A stretch of 64,000 nt of DNA from Kocuria sp. (GCA_030454085.1 JAKDJD010000012.1:1-64000), one strand, 5' to 3'. Numbered from the stretch's first letter, positions 50,114-58,595 are shown. Notes: a model not told the origin generated them from the letters alone. A program made the numbers and translations.

Positions 50114-50737
50114 TTACGGCCAGTTCCCGATCCGAGTGAATCCGCGTTCCGTGCACACCAAGTCCAGCCGCGCGTCATGCGGCTCCGTCGGGACCGAACC
50201 CGCTTCCAGCACTTCGGCGGCGAAACATACGCCCACATTCGCCGTGGGCCGTGGGACGCTCGGAACGGCCGAAAGGGCGGCGTCGTAGAACCCGCCACCG
50301 TAGCCCAGGCGAAAACCGGAGCGGTCCACCGCGAGAGCCGGTATCAGCCGTAGATCGGCCCGCACAAAAGCATCGGGGCCGTACCTTGGTCCGACCGGCT
50401 CCCTGATACCGAACCGGCTTTCGACGACGTCGACGGTAGGGGTCCAAGCGGTCCAGTCCAGGAGGCGTCCGGGCCTCGTCACCGGCACGAGGATCCTCCG
50501 CCCGGAAGCGTGGACTTCCTCGAGGGCAGACTCGATCGGTGGTTCCCCGGAAGTCGGCAGGTACGCGCACACCGTCGCCTCCGAAGGCGTGTGACGAATG
50601 ATGTGTTCCCCCAGCAACCGACGAAAAGCTTCCGAAACGCTCTCCGCGCCGGGACCGGAAGCCTGCCTGTGGGCACGGGCATCCAACAAACGGACTCTGA
50701 GATCGCTCTTGGAGCGGGGTGCACACGAATCGTTCAT
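50114..50737 (-). CDS. 5-formyltetrahydrofolate cyclo-ligase
   Basis: A 207-residue enzyme that returns 5-formyl-THF to the folate pool as methenyl-THF. The family motif GYGGGFYD is clear, preceded by the substrate-loop region FGIREP. VPVTRPGRLLDW is the central block. The ATG at 50737 is chosen because GAGGAGG precedes it and the protein then begins at the family's N-terminus; upstream in-frame starts give an implausible tail. It is divergent from galU. Confidence 0.92.
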   Translation of the reverse strand: MNDSCAPRSKSDLRVRLLDARAHRQASGPGAESVSEAFRRLLGEHIIRHTPSEATVCAYLPTSGEPPIESALEEVHASGRRILVPVTRPGRLLDWTAWTPTVDVVESRFGIREPVGPRYGPDAFVRADLRLIPALAVDRSGFRLGYGGGFYDAALSAVPSVPRPTANVGVCFAAEVLEAGSVPTEPHDARLDLVCTERGFTRIGNWP

Positions 50738-50922
50738 GAGTGGTCCTCCTCGCATGGGTTGGGCCGGAGCCCAGATAATCAGGGTAATGGCTTTCCGCAC
50801 GACGACGTGCCCGGCGAATTGGGTCCACACGCGAGAACCAATGAACCGTTCTTCACAGCAACGGCTTATCCGGGACTATAAACCTGCTGTGACAAACCCA
50901 AGGTTTTTCGCAGGTCCTCAGC

Positions 50923-50928
50923 TATTCT
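50923..50928 (+). promoter_or_regulatory. -10 box for leaderless galU
   Basis: TATTCT ends 7 bases before the galU ATG. The intervening GAGAGGT could also act as a weak ribosome-binding site. Confidence 0.5.
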
Positions 50929-50935
50929 GAGAGGT

Positions 50936-51850
50936 ATGACCGCAAATGATTCACAGAAACCAGTCACCAAGGCTGTGATCCCGGCCGCAGGACTGGGCAC
51001 TCGGTTCCTGCCGGCCACCAAGGCCAGTCCCAAAGAGATGCTTCCGGTCGTCGACCGCCCGGCCATCCAGTACGTGGTCCAGGAAGCCGTTTCCGCCGGC
51101 CTCGATGACATTCTCATGATCACGGGCCGTTCCAAGCGCGCATTGGAGGATCATTTCGACCGGATCCCTGACCTCGAGGCGTCACTCGAGGCCTCGGGCA
51201 AGAATGATCTTCTCGCGTCGGTCCAGCACGCCACCGCGCTGGGGGAGTTGCACTATCTGCGCCAGGGCGATCCCAAGGGCCTGGGTCACGCGGTCCTTCG
51301 TGCGAAAACCCACGTCGGCGATTCGCCGTTCGCCGTGCTCCTGGGCGATGACCTCATTGACGAGAACGAGGATCTTCTCGAGCGGATGATCGAAGCCCAG
51401 CAGAAGACCGGCGGTAGCGTCGTCGCTCTCATGGAGGTTCCCCAGGACCAGATCAGCGCCTACGGATGTGCCGCGGTCCAGACGGTCGAGGGCGAGGAGT
51501 ACGTCAAGGTCACCGGCATGGTGGAAAAGCCCAAGCCGGAAGAAGCACCGTCCAACCTGGCGATCATTGGTCGATACGTGCTGCACCCCCGAGTCTTCGA
51601 TGTTCTCGAGGAGACGCCCCCCGGGCGCGGTGACGAGATCCAACTGACGGACGCTCTCGAGACCCTGGGACAGGGCGAGGGAGAAGGCGAAGGCGTGTAC
51701 GGTGTGGTGTTCAAAGGACGCCGTTTCGACACCGGCGACAAGCTCTCCTACCTCAAAGCCAACGTCATTCTCGCCGCGGAGCGCGAGGACCTGGGCCCCG
51801 GCCTGCGTCCCTGGCTGAAGGAATTCGTCGCGTCACTTCCGGACGAATAG
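50936..51850 (+). CDS. galU: UTP-glucose-1-phosphate uridylyltransferase
   Basis: A 304-residue nucleotidyltransferase that makes UDP-glucose for glycan and trehalose synthesis. GLGTRFLPATKASPKEMLPV is the nucleotide-binding signature, and FAVLLGDDLIDE carries the metal-binding aspartates. GRRFDTGDKLSYLKA is the C-terminal block. Length is normal. It is divergent from the folate gene and ends in a clear terminator. Confidence 0.96.
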   Translation: MTANDSQKPVTKAVIPAAGLGTRFLPATKASPKEMLPVVDRPAIQYVVQEAVSAGLDDILMITGRSKRALEDHFDRIPDLEASLEASGKNDLLASVQHATALGELHYLRQGDPKGLGHAVLRAKTHVGDSPFAVLLGDDLIDENEDLLERMIEAQQKTGGSVVALMEVPQDQISAYGCAAVQTVEGEEYVKVTGMVEKPKPEEAPSNLAIIGRYVLHPRVFDVLEETPPGRGDEIQLTDALETLGQGEGEGEGVYGVVFKGRRFDTGDKLSYLKANVILAAEREDLGPGLRPWLKEFVASLPDE

Positions 51851-51877
51851 GCCTCTGACTGAACCAAAGATCGAATC

Positions 51878-51913
51878 AAGAATGCGGGGTCTCGGATGAG
51901 GCCCCGCATTCTT
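51878..51913 (+). terminator. Terminator after galU
   Basis: A 16-base stem (51878-51893 with 51898-51913, one G-T pair) with a GGAT loop; ends in ATTCTT. Confidence 0.85.
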
Positions 51914-52025
51914 CGTGAGATCCGGAATTCATGAGCCCCGGACTCAGGGTTTGTATCGAATGAATACGGCGAAATATCAGGTGACACGCCCAGACGCAGT
52001 GGGTTGGACCACGCTTCGACCCCTG

Positions 52026-52031
52026 TAAACT
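52026..52031 (+). promoter_or_regulatory. -10 box for leaderless membrane-protein gene
   Basis: TAAACT ends 6 bases before the GTG at 52038; no ribosome-binding site is present. Confidence 0.55.
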
Positions 52032-52037
52032 ACAACC

Positions 52038-53294
52038 GTGTTGTTGTCATGGGTTTCGACGTCCAGTCTTCTGTTGATCGTCGCTTTCGTTCTCGTCGCG
52101 TGGTCGGTGCGCAGTTTCGAACGCCGCCGTCGCCCCGCCGTCATGGCGCAGGTCGTGGCCCCGGATATCATGGACAACACAGAGCCCGCCTTCCCCCGGG
52201 ACAACGTGCTACTGCGTCAAAGGAATGACATGAACAGTACCCAGTCCCCGAAGAATTCCTCGGCGGCGGCCCCCCACGCCGCACCGCCGGAGTCCTCCGT
52301 GGTCTACGAGGAAGAGACGCGCAGCGAAGGTGTCCGCGTACCTCGCCCGAAGAAGTCCAGCGCCTCCACTGAACGGCAGACCGCTTCGGCACCGCGCATT
52401 CGTGTTGGGCGCACAGCCGCCGCTGTGGTCGGCCTCCTGGCCATTGTGATCGGCATCGTAACGGCCGTCGCCGCCCCCTTCACAGCCATCGCCTGGCCCG
52501 TGCCCGTCTTCCTGCTTCTGGTAGGGCTAGGTGCCTTCGGCGGTCTGCGCTATCTGGCCCTCGCCGACAGAGGCCTCATGGGCTCGGGGCGCCCCACCAG
52601 ATCGACTTCTTTCGTGGCGGAAGGCCGAAATGCTGAATCGTTGCGGTCTCACAGCGAAACGCTCCCACAGGAAGCGCCGTCGACGACCGCGCCCAGTGAC
52701 GCCGGCTCGGCCGACGTCGCAGCTCTGTCCCGCGGGGTAGACCAAGCGAGCGTCAACGAGAGCCAGAGGCACGAGGAATCGGGGACTCGTACGGAGCCGA
52801 CGGCGACGTCTACGGAACACGGCCGGTCGGCCGACCACGGTGGCCAAAGCCTCCACGTCGGCGGCGAGGGGCTGGTCGTCAAGCGGCCACGCAATTTCCT
52901 CGACGACGGGGCGGCGCAGGCCGGTTCCGTGGAACCCCGCGAGACTGAAACGCAGGCACAGTCCGACACGGCGTCGCCCATCGCGACGGTCGACGAGGTG
53001 CCCTTCGTGGACGACAACGGGATGGAAGGCATGGACATCGAGTACCTGCGTGAGCAGGCTCGACGCGTGGCAGCGGGCAAGCCGGTGGCCTTCACGCCGG
53101 TCGTCAGCGAGTGGTCGCCGGTCGAGGTGCCGAAGCCCACGTATGTCGATGCCCCGGAGATTCGGCGCGAAACACCGGATCCGATTGAGGTCCCGGAAGA
53201 GCCGAAGTCATCGTCTTCGACGTTGGAAGAGGCCGCGCGCAAGGGGGACAGCGTGCTGAATCTCGACGACGTCCTGTCTCGTCGTCGCGCCTGA
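52038..53294 (+). CDS. Conserved Micrococcaceae membrane protein
   Basis: A 418-residue protein of unknown function. One membrane helix lies at residues 2-22 (LLSWVSTSSLLLIVAFVLVA) and two at about 118-170 (AAAVVGLLAIVIGIVTAVAA, VPVFLLLVGLGAFGGL). Between them and after them are long disordered, charged stretches. The C-terminus has an ordered-looking block (DNGMEGMDIEYLREQARRVA, then WSPVEVPKPTYVDAPE). The pattern suggests short cytoplasmic linear motifs on a membrane anchor. The GTG start is set by the -10 box. Confidence 0.7.
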   Translation: MLLSWVSTSSLLLIVAFVLVAWSVRSFERRRRPAVMAQVVAPDIMDNTEPAFPRDNVLLRQRNDMNSTQSPKNSSAAAPHAAPPESSVVYEEETRSEGVRVPRPKKSSASTERQTASAPRIRVGRTAAAVVGLLAIVIGIVTAVAAPFTAIAWPVPVFLLLVGLGAFGGLRYLALADRGLMGSGRPTRSTSFVAEGRNAESLRSHSETLPQEAPSTTAPSDAGSADVAALSRGVDQASVNESQRHEESGTRTEPTATSTEHGRSADHGGQSLHVGGEGLVVKRPRNFLDDGAAQAGSVEPRETETQAQSDTASPIATVDEVPFVDDNGMEGMDIEYLREQARRVAAGKPVAFTPVVSEWSPVEVPKPTYVDAPEIRRETPDPIEVPEEPKSSSSTLEEAARKGDSVLNLDDVLSRRRA

Positions 53295-53317
53295 TACCGT
53301 CACGCTGAAACGTGCAG

Positions 53318-53345
53318 AGCCCGTCGGGAAACCGGCGGGCTTTGT
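53318..53345 (+). terminator. Terminator after the 52 kb membrane-protein gene
   Basis: A 10-base stem (53318-53327 with 53332-53341, one G-T pair) closed by a GAAA loop, then TTTGT. Confidence 0.8.
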
Positions 53346-53426
53346 GGTATCCATGAGAGGCTCCACAATTCCTGAACCGCGGGGGTTCGTCTCAGGACAG
53401 CCCAGATCGGAGAGCACTGACACGGC

Positions 53427-54983
53427 ATGAGTACGACACAGCAGGAAATCGAACGGAAATACGAGGCGGCCACGGCCGACGCCGGGAGTCCGGACCTGAC
53501 AGGACTCACCAGGCTCGTCGCGGATACCGAAGCAGAGACCCAGAACCTGGACGCCACCTACTTTGACACCGCCGCGGGGAGCCTGGCTCGGCACCGCGTC
53601 GTCGTCAGGCGCCGCCTTGGCGGCCACGACGAAGGCTGGCATATCAAGTTCGCCCTCGGCGACGGCCGACAGGAAGTACACTTCGATCTGCTCAAGGACG
53701 CCGAGTCCATGCCCGCCGCGGTGAAGAACATGCTGTCCGGGGTGACCTTGGGTGAACCCTTGGAACCCGTGGCCAGACTCTCGACGCGTCGGCTCCGCAC
53801 CCTTCTGCGTGACGGTGACGGGCGCGCCGTCGCTGAGCTGTGCGACGATACGGTGCGCGGCTACGACCACGCCACGGGGGTAGAGCGCTCGTGGCAGGAG
53901 TGGGAGGTCGAGCTCCTCGTGGACGACCTCGGCCGGAAGAAACAGGAGAAGATCTTCAGCGACGTCGAAAACGTCCTGGAGGCAGCCGGCGCCGGCCCCT
54001 CGACGTCGGTCGCCAAGATTTCCCGTGCGCTGGGGCAGGACCGAGCATTCGACGAAGCCGCGGGAATAGCGGCCCCGAAACGCCCCAAGGACGACGAGGG
54101 GCCGAAGCTGGGCCCCGCACGATTGCTGATCGCGCACCTCATCGGTGAATACCTGGACGACGTGCCGGCCCTGGACCTGGGCGTGCGTGCCGGAGTCCCT
54201 GACGCGGTGCACCAGCTGCGTATTCGATTCAGGGGGATTCGGAGCCTCCTCAGGGGCCTGCGAGGCGTGATCGACCACGATGCGGAGGGGCGGCTGTCCG
54301 CAGGCCTGCGGACAACCGGCGAGAACCTGGGCCCTGCGCGCGACCTCGAAGTGGCTCGGCAGATCCTCGAAGGGCTGTACCAGTGGGAAGGCCTGACCCA
54401 CGGAACCCGAGAGGAGATCCTCGACCTGTTGAGCGAGGACGAGGACGACGCCCTGCGCACGGCACGAAACCGGCTGTCCTCGCCCGAGCATCTTGACCTG
54501 ATGAAGGACCTCCGTGCATTCGTTCTTCAACCCCGTCTGGACGAGGTCGCCTCGGAGTGGTCGCCGAAGAAGGTCAGCAAAGCGATCCTGGAGAACCTGG
54601 AATCGCGTCTGCACCGGCGTCGGTCCCGTGTGATGGACCTGGATGAGCCGACCATCGACGAGGCCCTGGAGCACGTCCACGATGTCCGGAAGGCGGCCAA
54701 GTCGCTGCGGTACGCGGTCGAAGCCCTCGACGAGGAATCGGCTCTGCCGAAGAAGCGCGTGGACAAGGCGAAGAAGTCGGCCAAGAGAGCCAGGTCGTTG
54801 CAGTCGAGGCTTGGGCGTTGCCTGGATCTGCACGCTGCCCACGAGTGGCTTTCGCGGGCTGGGCGGGTCTTCCAGCGTCGTGAGCTCGACAGGTACGGCG
54901 TGGGGCTCCTGGAGGGAGAAACCATGTTGCGGCTGAGGGAGACGCTGTCCCAGGGCATGGACCGCATCGAGAAGACGGATTGA
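53427..54983 (+). CDS. CYTH and CHAD domain protein
   Basis: A 518-residue protein with two polyphosphate-linked domains. The CYTH domain (about 1-200) starts with the EIERKYE signature of triphosphate-tunnel enzymes and has YFDTAAGSLARHRVVVRRRL. The CHAD domain (about 228-505) is helical and rich in His, Arg and Lys (VHQLRIRFRGIRSLLRGLRG, HDVRKAAKSLRYAVEAL). By family it is expected to hydrolyse or bind inorganic tri- or polyphosphate. A weak GGAGAG is 14 bases before the ATG. Confidence 0.92.
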   Translation: MSTTQQEIERKYEAATADAGSPDLTGLTRLVADTEAETQNLDATYFDTAAGSLARHRVVVRRRLGGHDEGWHIKFALGDGRQEVHFDLLKDAESMPAAVKNMLSGVTLGEPLEPVARLSTRRLRTLLRDGDGRAVAELCDDTVRGYDHATGVERSWQEWEVELLVDDLGRKKQEKIFSDVENVLEAAGAGPSTSVAKISRALGQDRAFDEAAGIAAPKRPKDDEGPKLGPARLLIAHLIGEYLDDVPALDLGVRAGVPDAVHQLRIRFRGIRSLLRGLRGVIDHDAEGRLSAGLRTTGENLGPARDLEVARQILEGLYQWEGLTHGTREEILDLLSEDEDDALRTARNRLSSPEHLDLMKDLRAFVLQPRLDEVASEWSPKKVSKAILENLESRLHRRRSRVMDLDEPTIDEALEHVHDVRKAAKSLRYAVEALDEESALPKKRVDKAKKSAKRARSLQSRLGRCLDLHAAHEWLSRAGRVFQRRELDRYGVGLLEGETMLRLRETLSQGMDRIEKTD

Positions 54984-55024
54984 CGCTGATGAACACGGTC
55001 AGTTGGTCCCGGCTGAATTAAATC

Positions 55025-55061
55025 GAATGGGCCCCGGGGGACAACCCGGGGCCCATTCTTT
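55025..55061 (+). terminator. Terminator after the CYTH-CHAD gene
   Basis: A 14-base stem (55025-55038 with 55045-55058), a 6-base loop, then a short T run. Confidence 0.85.
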
Positions 55062-55114
55062 GCATCACACACAGGAAGAAGGTCTTCACTCACTGGAGGC
55101 GCCGACCGCTGTAA

Positions 55115-55132
55115 GTCTGCTGTTCAGCAGAC
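55115..55132. repeat. Perfect 8-base-arm palindrome
   Basis: GTCTGCTG-TT-CAGCAGAC. This is operator-like in symmetry; no binding protein can be assigned. Confidence 0.45.
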
Positions 55133-55159
55133 CGTTCCAGGTTTGCCTCCCGGCTATTT

Positions 55160-55177
55160 GGTAATAAAAACATTACC
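55160..55177. repeat. Inverted repeat GGTAAT-AAAAAC-ATTACC
   Basis: Perfect 6-base arms around an A-rich centre, in an AT-rich patch of a GC-rich chromosome. Operator-like in form. Confidence 0.45.
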
Positions 55178-55422
55178 TAATGGTCTGCGGGTGCGCTACC
55201 CCGAAATTAGGTTTGCCTGTGTTTTCTTGATGACGTGCTGTCCCTAAGTAGCATGCCGCCCGCAATCTTGGGGATCTGCGCGCCGTGGAAGGCGCCTGAA
55301 CGTGATCAAGCTCATGCATTTCGACCGTTTGGGGGCCGGGGGCCCCGGTGCGTTGGGTGCTCACAATGAAGGGTTGGCTCAGTGAGTGGCTCATCGCACG
55401 CTAGGGGTCGGGCAATGTTCGG

Positions 55423-55428
55423 TAGGCT
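55423..55428 (+). promoter_or_regulatory. -10 box for leaderless VTT-like gene
   Basis: TAGGCT ends 7 bases before the ATG at 55436. Confidence 0.55.
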
Positions 55429-55435
55429 GGTTCTC

Positions 55436-55918
55436 ATGCGAGCGTGGATCGAAAACCTGGATCTGGGAACAGCGATCCTCTTTTTCTGGGGTATCGGAGT
55501 CCTCAGGACCAGCCTCGTCTATGGCTTGGGCCGCGTCGTCGCCACCGGCGGCCGCCATGTGCAGCGGCTCGCACCCGCGTTCGAGACGTCCGTCTACAAA
55601 CACGCCGAGGCTTTCGTCAATCGGTGGGGGATTCTTGCGGTGCCGGCCTGTTTTCTGACGGTCGGATTTCAGACTGCCGTCATCGGGGTCACGGGATTCA
55701 CTCGTATGCCGCTCATACGGTGGATTCCGGCCATGCTCGTGGAAACCCTGATCTGGGGTGTTGTCTACGGCACGGTCGGCATGGCCGTGGTGTGGGCCTG
55801 GCTCCAGAGGCCTTGGCTTGCGGCGATCGCGATCGGCGTCGTGCTCCTTGCCGTTCTGACGCTCAAGTTCTGGCCACGGCGGGCAGGGCTCGAGACACGA
55901 GAAGTCCCGGATCCCTGA
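55436..55918 (+). CDS. DedA/VTT-like small membrane protein
   Basis: A 160-residue protein with about four membrane helices (LGTAILFFWGIGVLRTSLVY, WGILAVPACFLTVGFQTAVI, LIWGVVYGTVGMAVVWAWL, LAAIAIGVVLLAVLTLKFW). The YGLGR block and the overall pattern resemble the VTT domain of DedA-type membrane proteins, in shortened form. This match is moderate. The ATG at 55436, 7 bases after TAGGCT, is preferred over a GTG at 55382, which lies upstream of that box. Confidence 0.6.
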   Translation: MRAWIENLDLGTAILFFWGIGVLRTSLVYGLGRVVATGGRHVQRLAPAFETSVYKHAEAFVNRWGILAVPACFLTVGFQTAVIGVTGFTRMPLIRWIPAMLVETLIWGVVYGTVGMAVVWAWLQRPWLAAIAIGVVLLAVLTLKFWPRRAGLETREVPDP

Positions 55919-55945
55919 GGGGTTCGGTAAAGGGCCGTGGGCAAG

Positions 55946-55981
55946 CAAAAACCCTGCCCCGCGGCATACGGAACAGGGTTT
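55946..55981 (-). terminator. Terminator of tRNA-Ala
   Basis: AAACCCTG (55949-55956) pairs with CAGGGTTT (55974-55981). On the minus strand the stem is followed by a run of T (55951-55947), fitting the end of the tRNA transcript. Confidence 0.65.
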
Positions 55982-55995
55982 CGGCTCTTGTGGAG

Positions 55996-56068
55996 TGGAG
56001 CTAAGGGGAATCGAACCCCTGACCTTTTCATTGCGAACGAAACGCTCTACCAACTGAGCTATAGCCCC
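55996..56068 (-). tRNA. tRNA-Ala (anticodon CGC)
   Basis: A 73-base cloverleaf on the minus strand. The acceptor stem GGGGCTA pairs with TAGCTCC, and contains the G3-U70 pair that identifies alanine tRNAs. The D arm GCTC/GAGC, the anticodon loop TTCGCAA (anticodon CGC, reading GCG) and the T arm AGGGG-TTCGATT-CCCCT are intact. CCA is not encoded. Confidence 0.95.
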
Positions 56069-56145
56069 AAGCAACCCCTCTACCGTACTCCGCCGGTGCC
56101 GTTGGCACAACTCGGGACGGGACCCGATCCTTCCCGCGCCGCTGG

Positions 56146-56151
56146 TAGGTT
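56146..56151 (+). promoter_or_regulatory. -10 box for leaderless LysR-effector-like gene
   Basis: TAGGTT ends 6 bases before the ATG at 56158. Confidence 0.55.
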
Positions 56152-56157
56152 GTCAGC

Positions 56158-57060
56158 ATGACAGACACCCCCTCAGGAGGATCCACCGAGCCCGACGACG
56201 CCGTACCGGCGGCAGATGCGCCGGAGCGCCCCGATGTCCTCGGCCCGCCGCGCGATGGACTCACGGTCGGTTTCGTGCCCGGGATCATGCCCGACAAATG
56301 GTTCTCCAGGTGGGACGAACGATTCGGGAACATCACACCCCTTACCCGGCTGGCCCTCAACGAAGGCGCCGGGGTGGAAGCCCTTCGATCATCTGCTGCA
56401 CACATGGCCTTGCTTCGGCCGGACGACGAGCATGGCCGCCCCGATGCCACGGAATTCCACGCGGTTCGCCTGTTCGATGAGAAGCCCGTGGTGGTTCTTC
56501 CCGTTGACCATGTGCTGACCTTGCTGGACGAGGTCCCCGTCGAAGAACTCGCCGAGGAGTTCATGATGCAGGACCCCACATCGATCCCCGAATGGGCGGA
56601 GGCAAGCAGCCGCTATCGCGCGCAGAATCCGAGGAGACTGCCGAGTATGAGGGATACCTCGGACGGCATCGAATTGGTGGCCGCGGGGATCGGGCTGATG
56701 ATCGTGCCGATGTCCGTGGCCAGGCATCACCACAGGAAGGATCTGACCTACCGCGTGGTCGAAGACATGCCGCCGAGGCCGGTTGACCTCGTGTGGCTCC
56801 GTGACGACAGGGGGAATCGAGCACCGGAGGACGAAGAGATCCTTCAAGAGTTCGTGGGCATCGCGCGAGGCCGAAAGGCCTCCAGCTCCCGGGGCGCCTC
56901 GAGCACAGCGGAAAACGCCAGCCGGCAATCGGGGAGAAAGAAAGAACGCCCGGCACCGGTTCGCGGGAAACCGGGCCGGGCGCCGTCGGGCCGAACTAGT
57001 TCGAGGAAGAATCGTTCTGGGACGACGTCTCGTACGTCGTCGCGGGCGAAGAAGCGGTAG
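56158..57060 (+). CDS. LysR substrate-binding-like protein without helix-turn-helix
   Basis: A 300-residue protein. Residues about 35-240 resemble the effector-binding domain of LysR regulators (LTVGFVPGIMPDKWFSRWDE, VALLRPDD-like MALLRPDDEH, GIELVAAGIGLMIVPMSVAR). The N-terminal DNA-binding helix-turn-helix is missing. Instead the last 55 residues are a Lys/Arg/Ser tail (RKASSSRGAS, SRKNRSGTTS, SRAKKR) that could bind nucleic acid. Proteins of this layout occur in Micrococcaceae; role unknown. The last 65 bases overlap the mscS gene on the other strand. Confidence 0.78.
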   Translation: MTDTPSGGSTEPDDAVPAADAPERPDVLGPPRDGLTVGFVPGIMPDKWFSRWDERFGNITPLTRLALNEGAGVEALRSSAAHMALLRPDDEHGRPDATEFHAVRLFDEKPVVVLPVDHVLTLLDEVPVEELAEEFMMQDPTSIPEWAEASSRYRAQNPRRLPSMRDTSDGIELVAAGIGLMIVPMSVARHHHRKDLTYRVVEDMPPRPVDLVWLRDDRGNRAPEDEEILQEFVGIARGRKASSSRGASSTAENASRQSGRKKERPAPVRGKPGRAPSGRTSSRKNRSGTTSRTSSRAKKR

Positions 57061-58021
57061 GCCCGTTGGACCTGGCGGAGACGATCGGCATGGTCTGAGT
57101 CCCGTGAATCACCGATTGGTTCTGCAACGGAATGTGCAAGCCTTCGCCGTCCAGGGCCGACTTCACGTAGACGCGGAGCACGCGGGCCACGTCCCACTGC
57201 TGCAATGGTGCGGTGCGCATGGCGATGCGCATGGTGAGGTATTCGCCGGTCATCTCCTCGACGCCCCACACCTCGGGCTTGCCACGAACGGAATGACCGA
57301 TTTCGGTCTCGTTCTTGACCTTCTTGGCGGCCTTGAGCAAAAGGCTTGTCACGTGGTCGATGTCGCAACTGTAGGGGACGGGCACGTCCACGATGGTCCG
57401 CGCCCAACCCTGTGACTTGTTGCCGACGCGAAGGATCTCGCCGTTGCGTACGTGCCACAACGTGCCTTCGACGTCGCGCACCTGAGTCACGCGCAATCCC
57501 ACCGATTCGACGGTGCCACTGGCTTCACCCAGGTCGACGACGTCACCGATGCCGAGTTGGTCCTCGGCAACGATCGAGACGCCCGCCAAGTAGTCCTTGA
57601 CGAGCGATTGTGCACCGAAGGAGAGCGCAACACCGGCGATCCCGGCACTGGCAATGACCGGTGCGATATTGAATCCGAGTTCCGAGATAATCATGAGGAC
57701 CGCGATGGTCCAGATGACGATGGTTGCGACCGAACGCAACACTGAACCCACCGTCTTGGCCCTCTGGGCCTGACGCTGACGGGCTGTGACCGCGTCCTCG
57801 ACCCACTCTTGGGGGCCATTGCTGTTCTTCTTGGAAACGACCCGCGCCTTCGTTCCCTTCGCGATGCTGTCCGTGACCTTGTGGATCACGGTCCTCGCCA
57901 GGATATTGACTAAGAGAGCGATCAGGAAGATCAGGACGATGCGCAGTGGGTGGTCGAGCCAGAAGTCCAAACTCGAGACGTCCGTGAGGATGTTGCCGGA
58001 GTCCGCGGCGGAAAGTTTCAT
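56996..58021 (-). CDS. mscS: MscS-family small-conductance mechanosensitive channel
   Basis: A 341-residue membrane protein. The N-terminal helix (LRIVLIFLIALLVNILART) is followed by two more (SVATIVIWTIAVLMIISELG, PVIASAGIAGVALSFGAQSL), the last being the pore helix of MscS. The beta domain has VSIVAEDQLGIGDVVDLGEA and GTVESVGLRVTQVRD. It works with MscL against hypo-osmotic shock. The ATG at 58021 lies 7 bases after TAAAAT. The end of the gene overlaps the convergent LysR-like gene by 65 bases. Confidence 0.93.
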   Translation of the reverse strand: MKLSAADSGNILTDVSSLDFWLDHPLRIVLIFLIALLVNILARTVIHKVTDSIAKGTKARVVSKKNSNGPQEWVEDAVTARQRQAQRAKTVGSVLRSVATIVIWTIAVLMIISELGFNIAPVIASAGIAGVALSFGAQSLVKDYLAGVSIVAEDQLGIGDVVDLGEASGTVESVGLRVTQVRDVEGTLWHVRNGEILRVGNKSQGWARTIVDVPVPYSCDIDHVTSLLLKAAKKVKNETEIGHSVRGKPEVWGVEEMTGEYLTMRIAMRTAPLQQWDVARVLRVYVKSALDGEGLHIPLQNQSVIHGTQTMPIVSARSNGPTASSPATTYETSSQNDSSSN

Positions 58022-58028
58022 GACTCAA

Positions 58029-58034
58029 ATTTTA
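58029..58034 (-). promoter_or_regulatory. -10 box for leaderless mscS
   Basis: TAAAAT on the minus strand, 7 bases before the mscS ATG. Confidence 0.6.
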
Positions 58035-58104
58035 GGAGACTACCGTGTGACGGCGCCAAATATCGGCTCAAGAGATCCTGGACGCGTGCCTTTCGCGAGA
58101 CAAC

Positions 58105-58110
58105 TAGGAT
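58105..58110 (+). promoter_or_regulatory. -10 box for leaderless Nudix gene
   Basis: TAGGAT ends 7 bases before the ATG at 58118. It is arranged back to back with the mscS promoter, about 70 bases apart. Confidence 0.6.
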
Positions 58111-58117
58111 TGTGTCC

Positions 58118-58549
58118 ATGGCTCTCGACATGGACACGCGACCCGCCGCTTATGCGGTCATCATCGAACAGGGCAAGATCCTGCTGACCCATTGGACGGG
58201 AGACAAGCGCCCCGAGAGAGCCGGGTGGACCCTCCCCGGTGGTGGCTTGGAAATCGGTGAGACGGCGGAGGACGCGGTGATCCGAGAAGTCTACGAAGAG
58301 AGTGGCTACGGAGTGCGACTCGACGGAATCCTCGGGGTGGACAGCAAGTATTACGACGACGGGCGCGACCGTCCCTTCCACAGCCTTCGGATCCTCTACC
58401 GGGCATACATCACCGGTGGCTCAGCGGAGGTGATCGACGTCGGTGGCTCGACCGACGACGTCGCCTGGATCCCCTTGGACGACTTGCCCCAGATTCGGAA
58501 AGTATCCTTGGTCGAGGTCGCGGCCGAGCACTACGGTCTGGCCTACTGA
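58118..58549 (+). CDS. Nudix hydrolase
   Basis: A 143-residue pyrophosphatase. The Nudix box is GLEIGETAEDAVIREVYEE followed by SGY, with the REVYEES metal-binding core at about residues 60-66. The substrate (a nucleoside diphosphate derivative) cannot be told from sequence. The ATG at 58118 begins MALDMDTRPAAYAV and follows a TAGGAT box by 7 bases. It is divergent from mscS. Confidence 0.9.
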   Translation: MALDMDTRPAAYAVIIEQGKILLTHWTGDKRPERAGWTLPGGGLEIGETAEDAVIREVYEESGYGVRLDGILGVDSKYYDDGRDRPFHSLRILYRAYITGGSAEVIDVGGSTDDVAWIPLDDLPQIRKVSLVEVAAEHYGLAY

Positions 58550-58595
58550 AGCGGGCTGCGAGCCCCCGCCCCGAGAATTCCGCGAGGAGATTGAA

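Larger units (their letters stand above)
55064..55422. other. AT-richer gap with two palindromes
   Basis: About 360 bases with no gene I can support. It contains an 18-base palindrome (55115-55132) and an inverted repeat GGTAAT/ATTACC (55160-55177), and a 10-base direct repeat, AGGTTTGCCT, at 55139-55148 and 55209-55218. Base composition is lower in GC than its surroundings. It may carry regulatory sites or a small RNA. Confidence 0.4.

Noticed and set aside
55139..55218. TTAGGTTTGCCT-like half sites resembling a DtxR/IdeR iron box
   Set aside because: Only one half of the 19-base consensus is matched, and the adjacent genes have no iron connection.
55173..55394. A 73-codon minus-strand frame in the AT-richer gap
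   Set aside because: No ribosome-binding site, no codon bias and no recognisable motifs.
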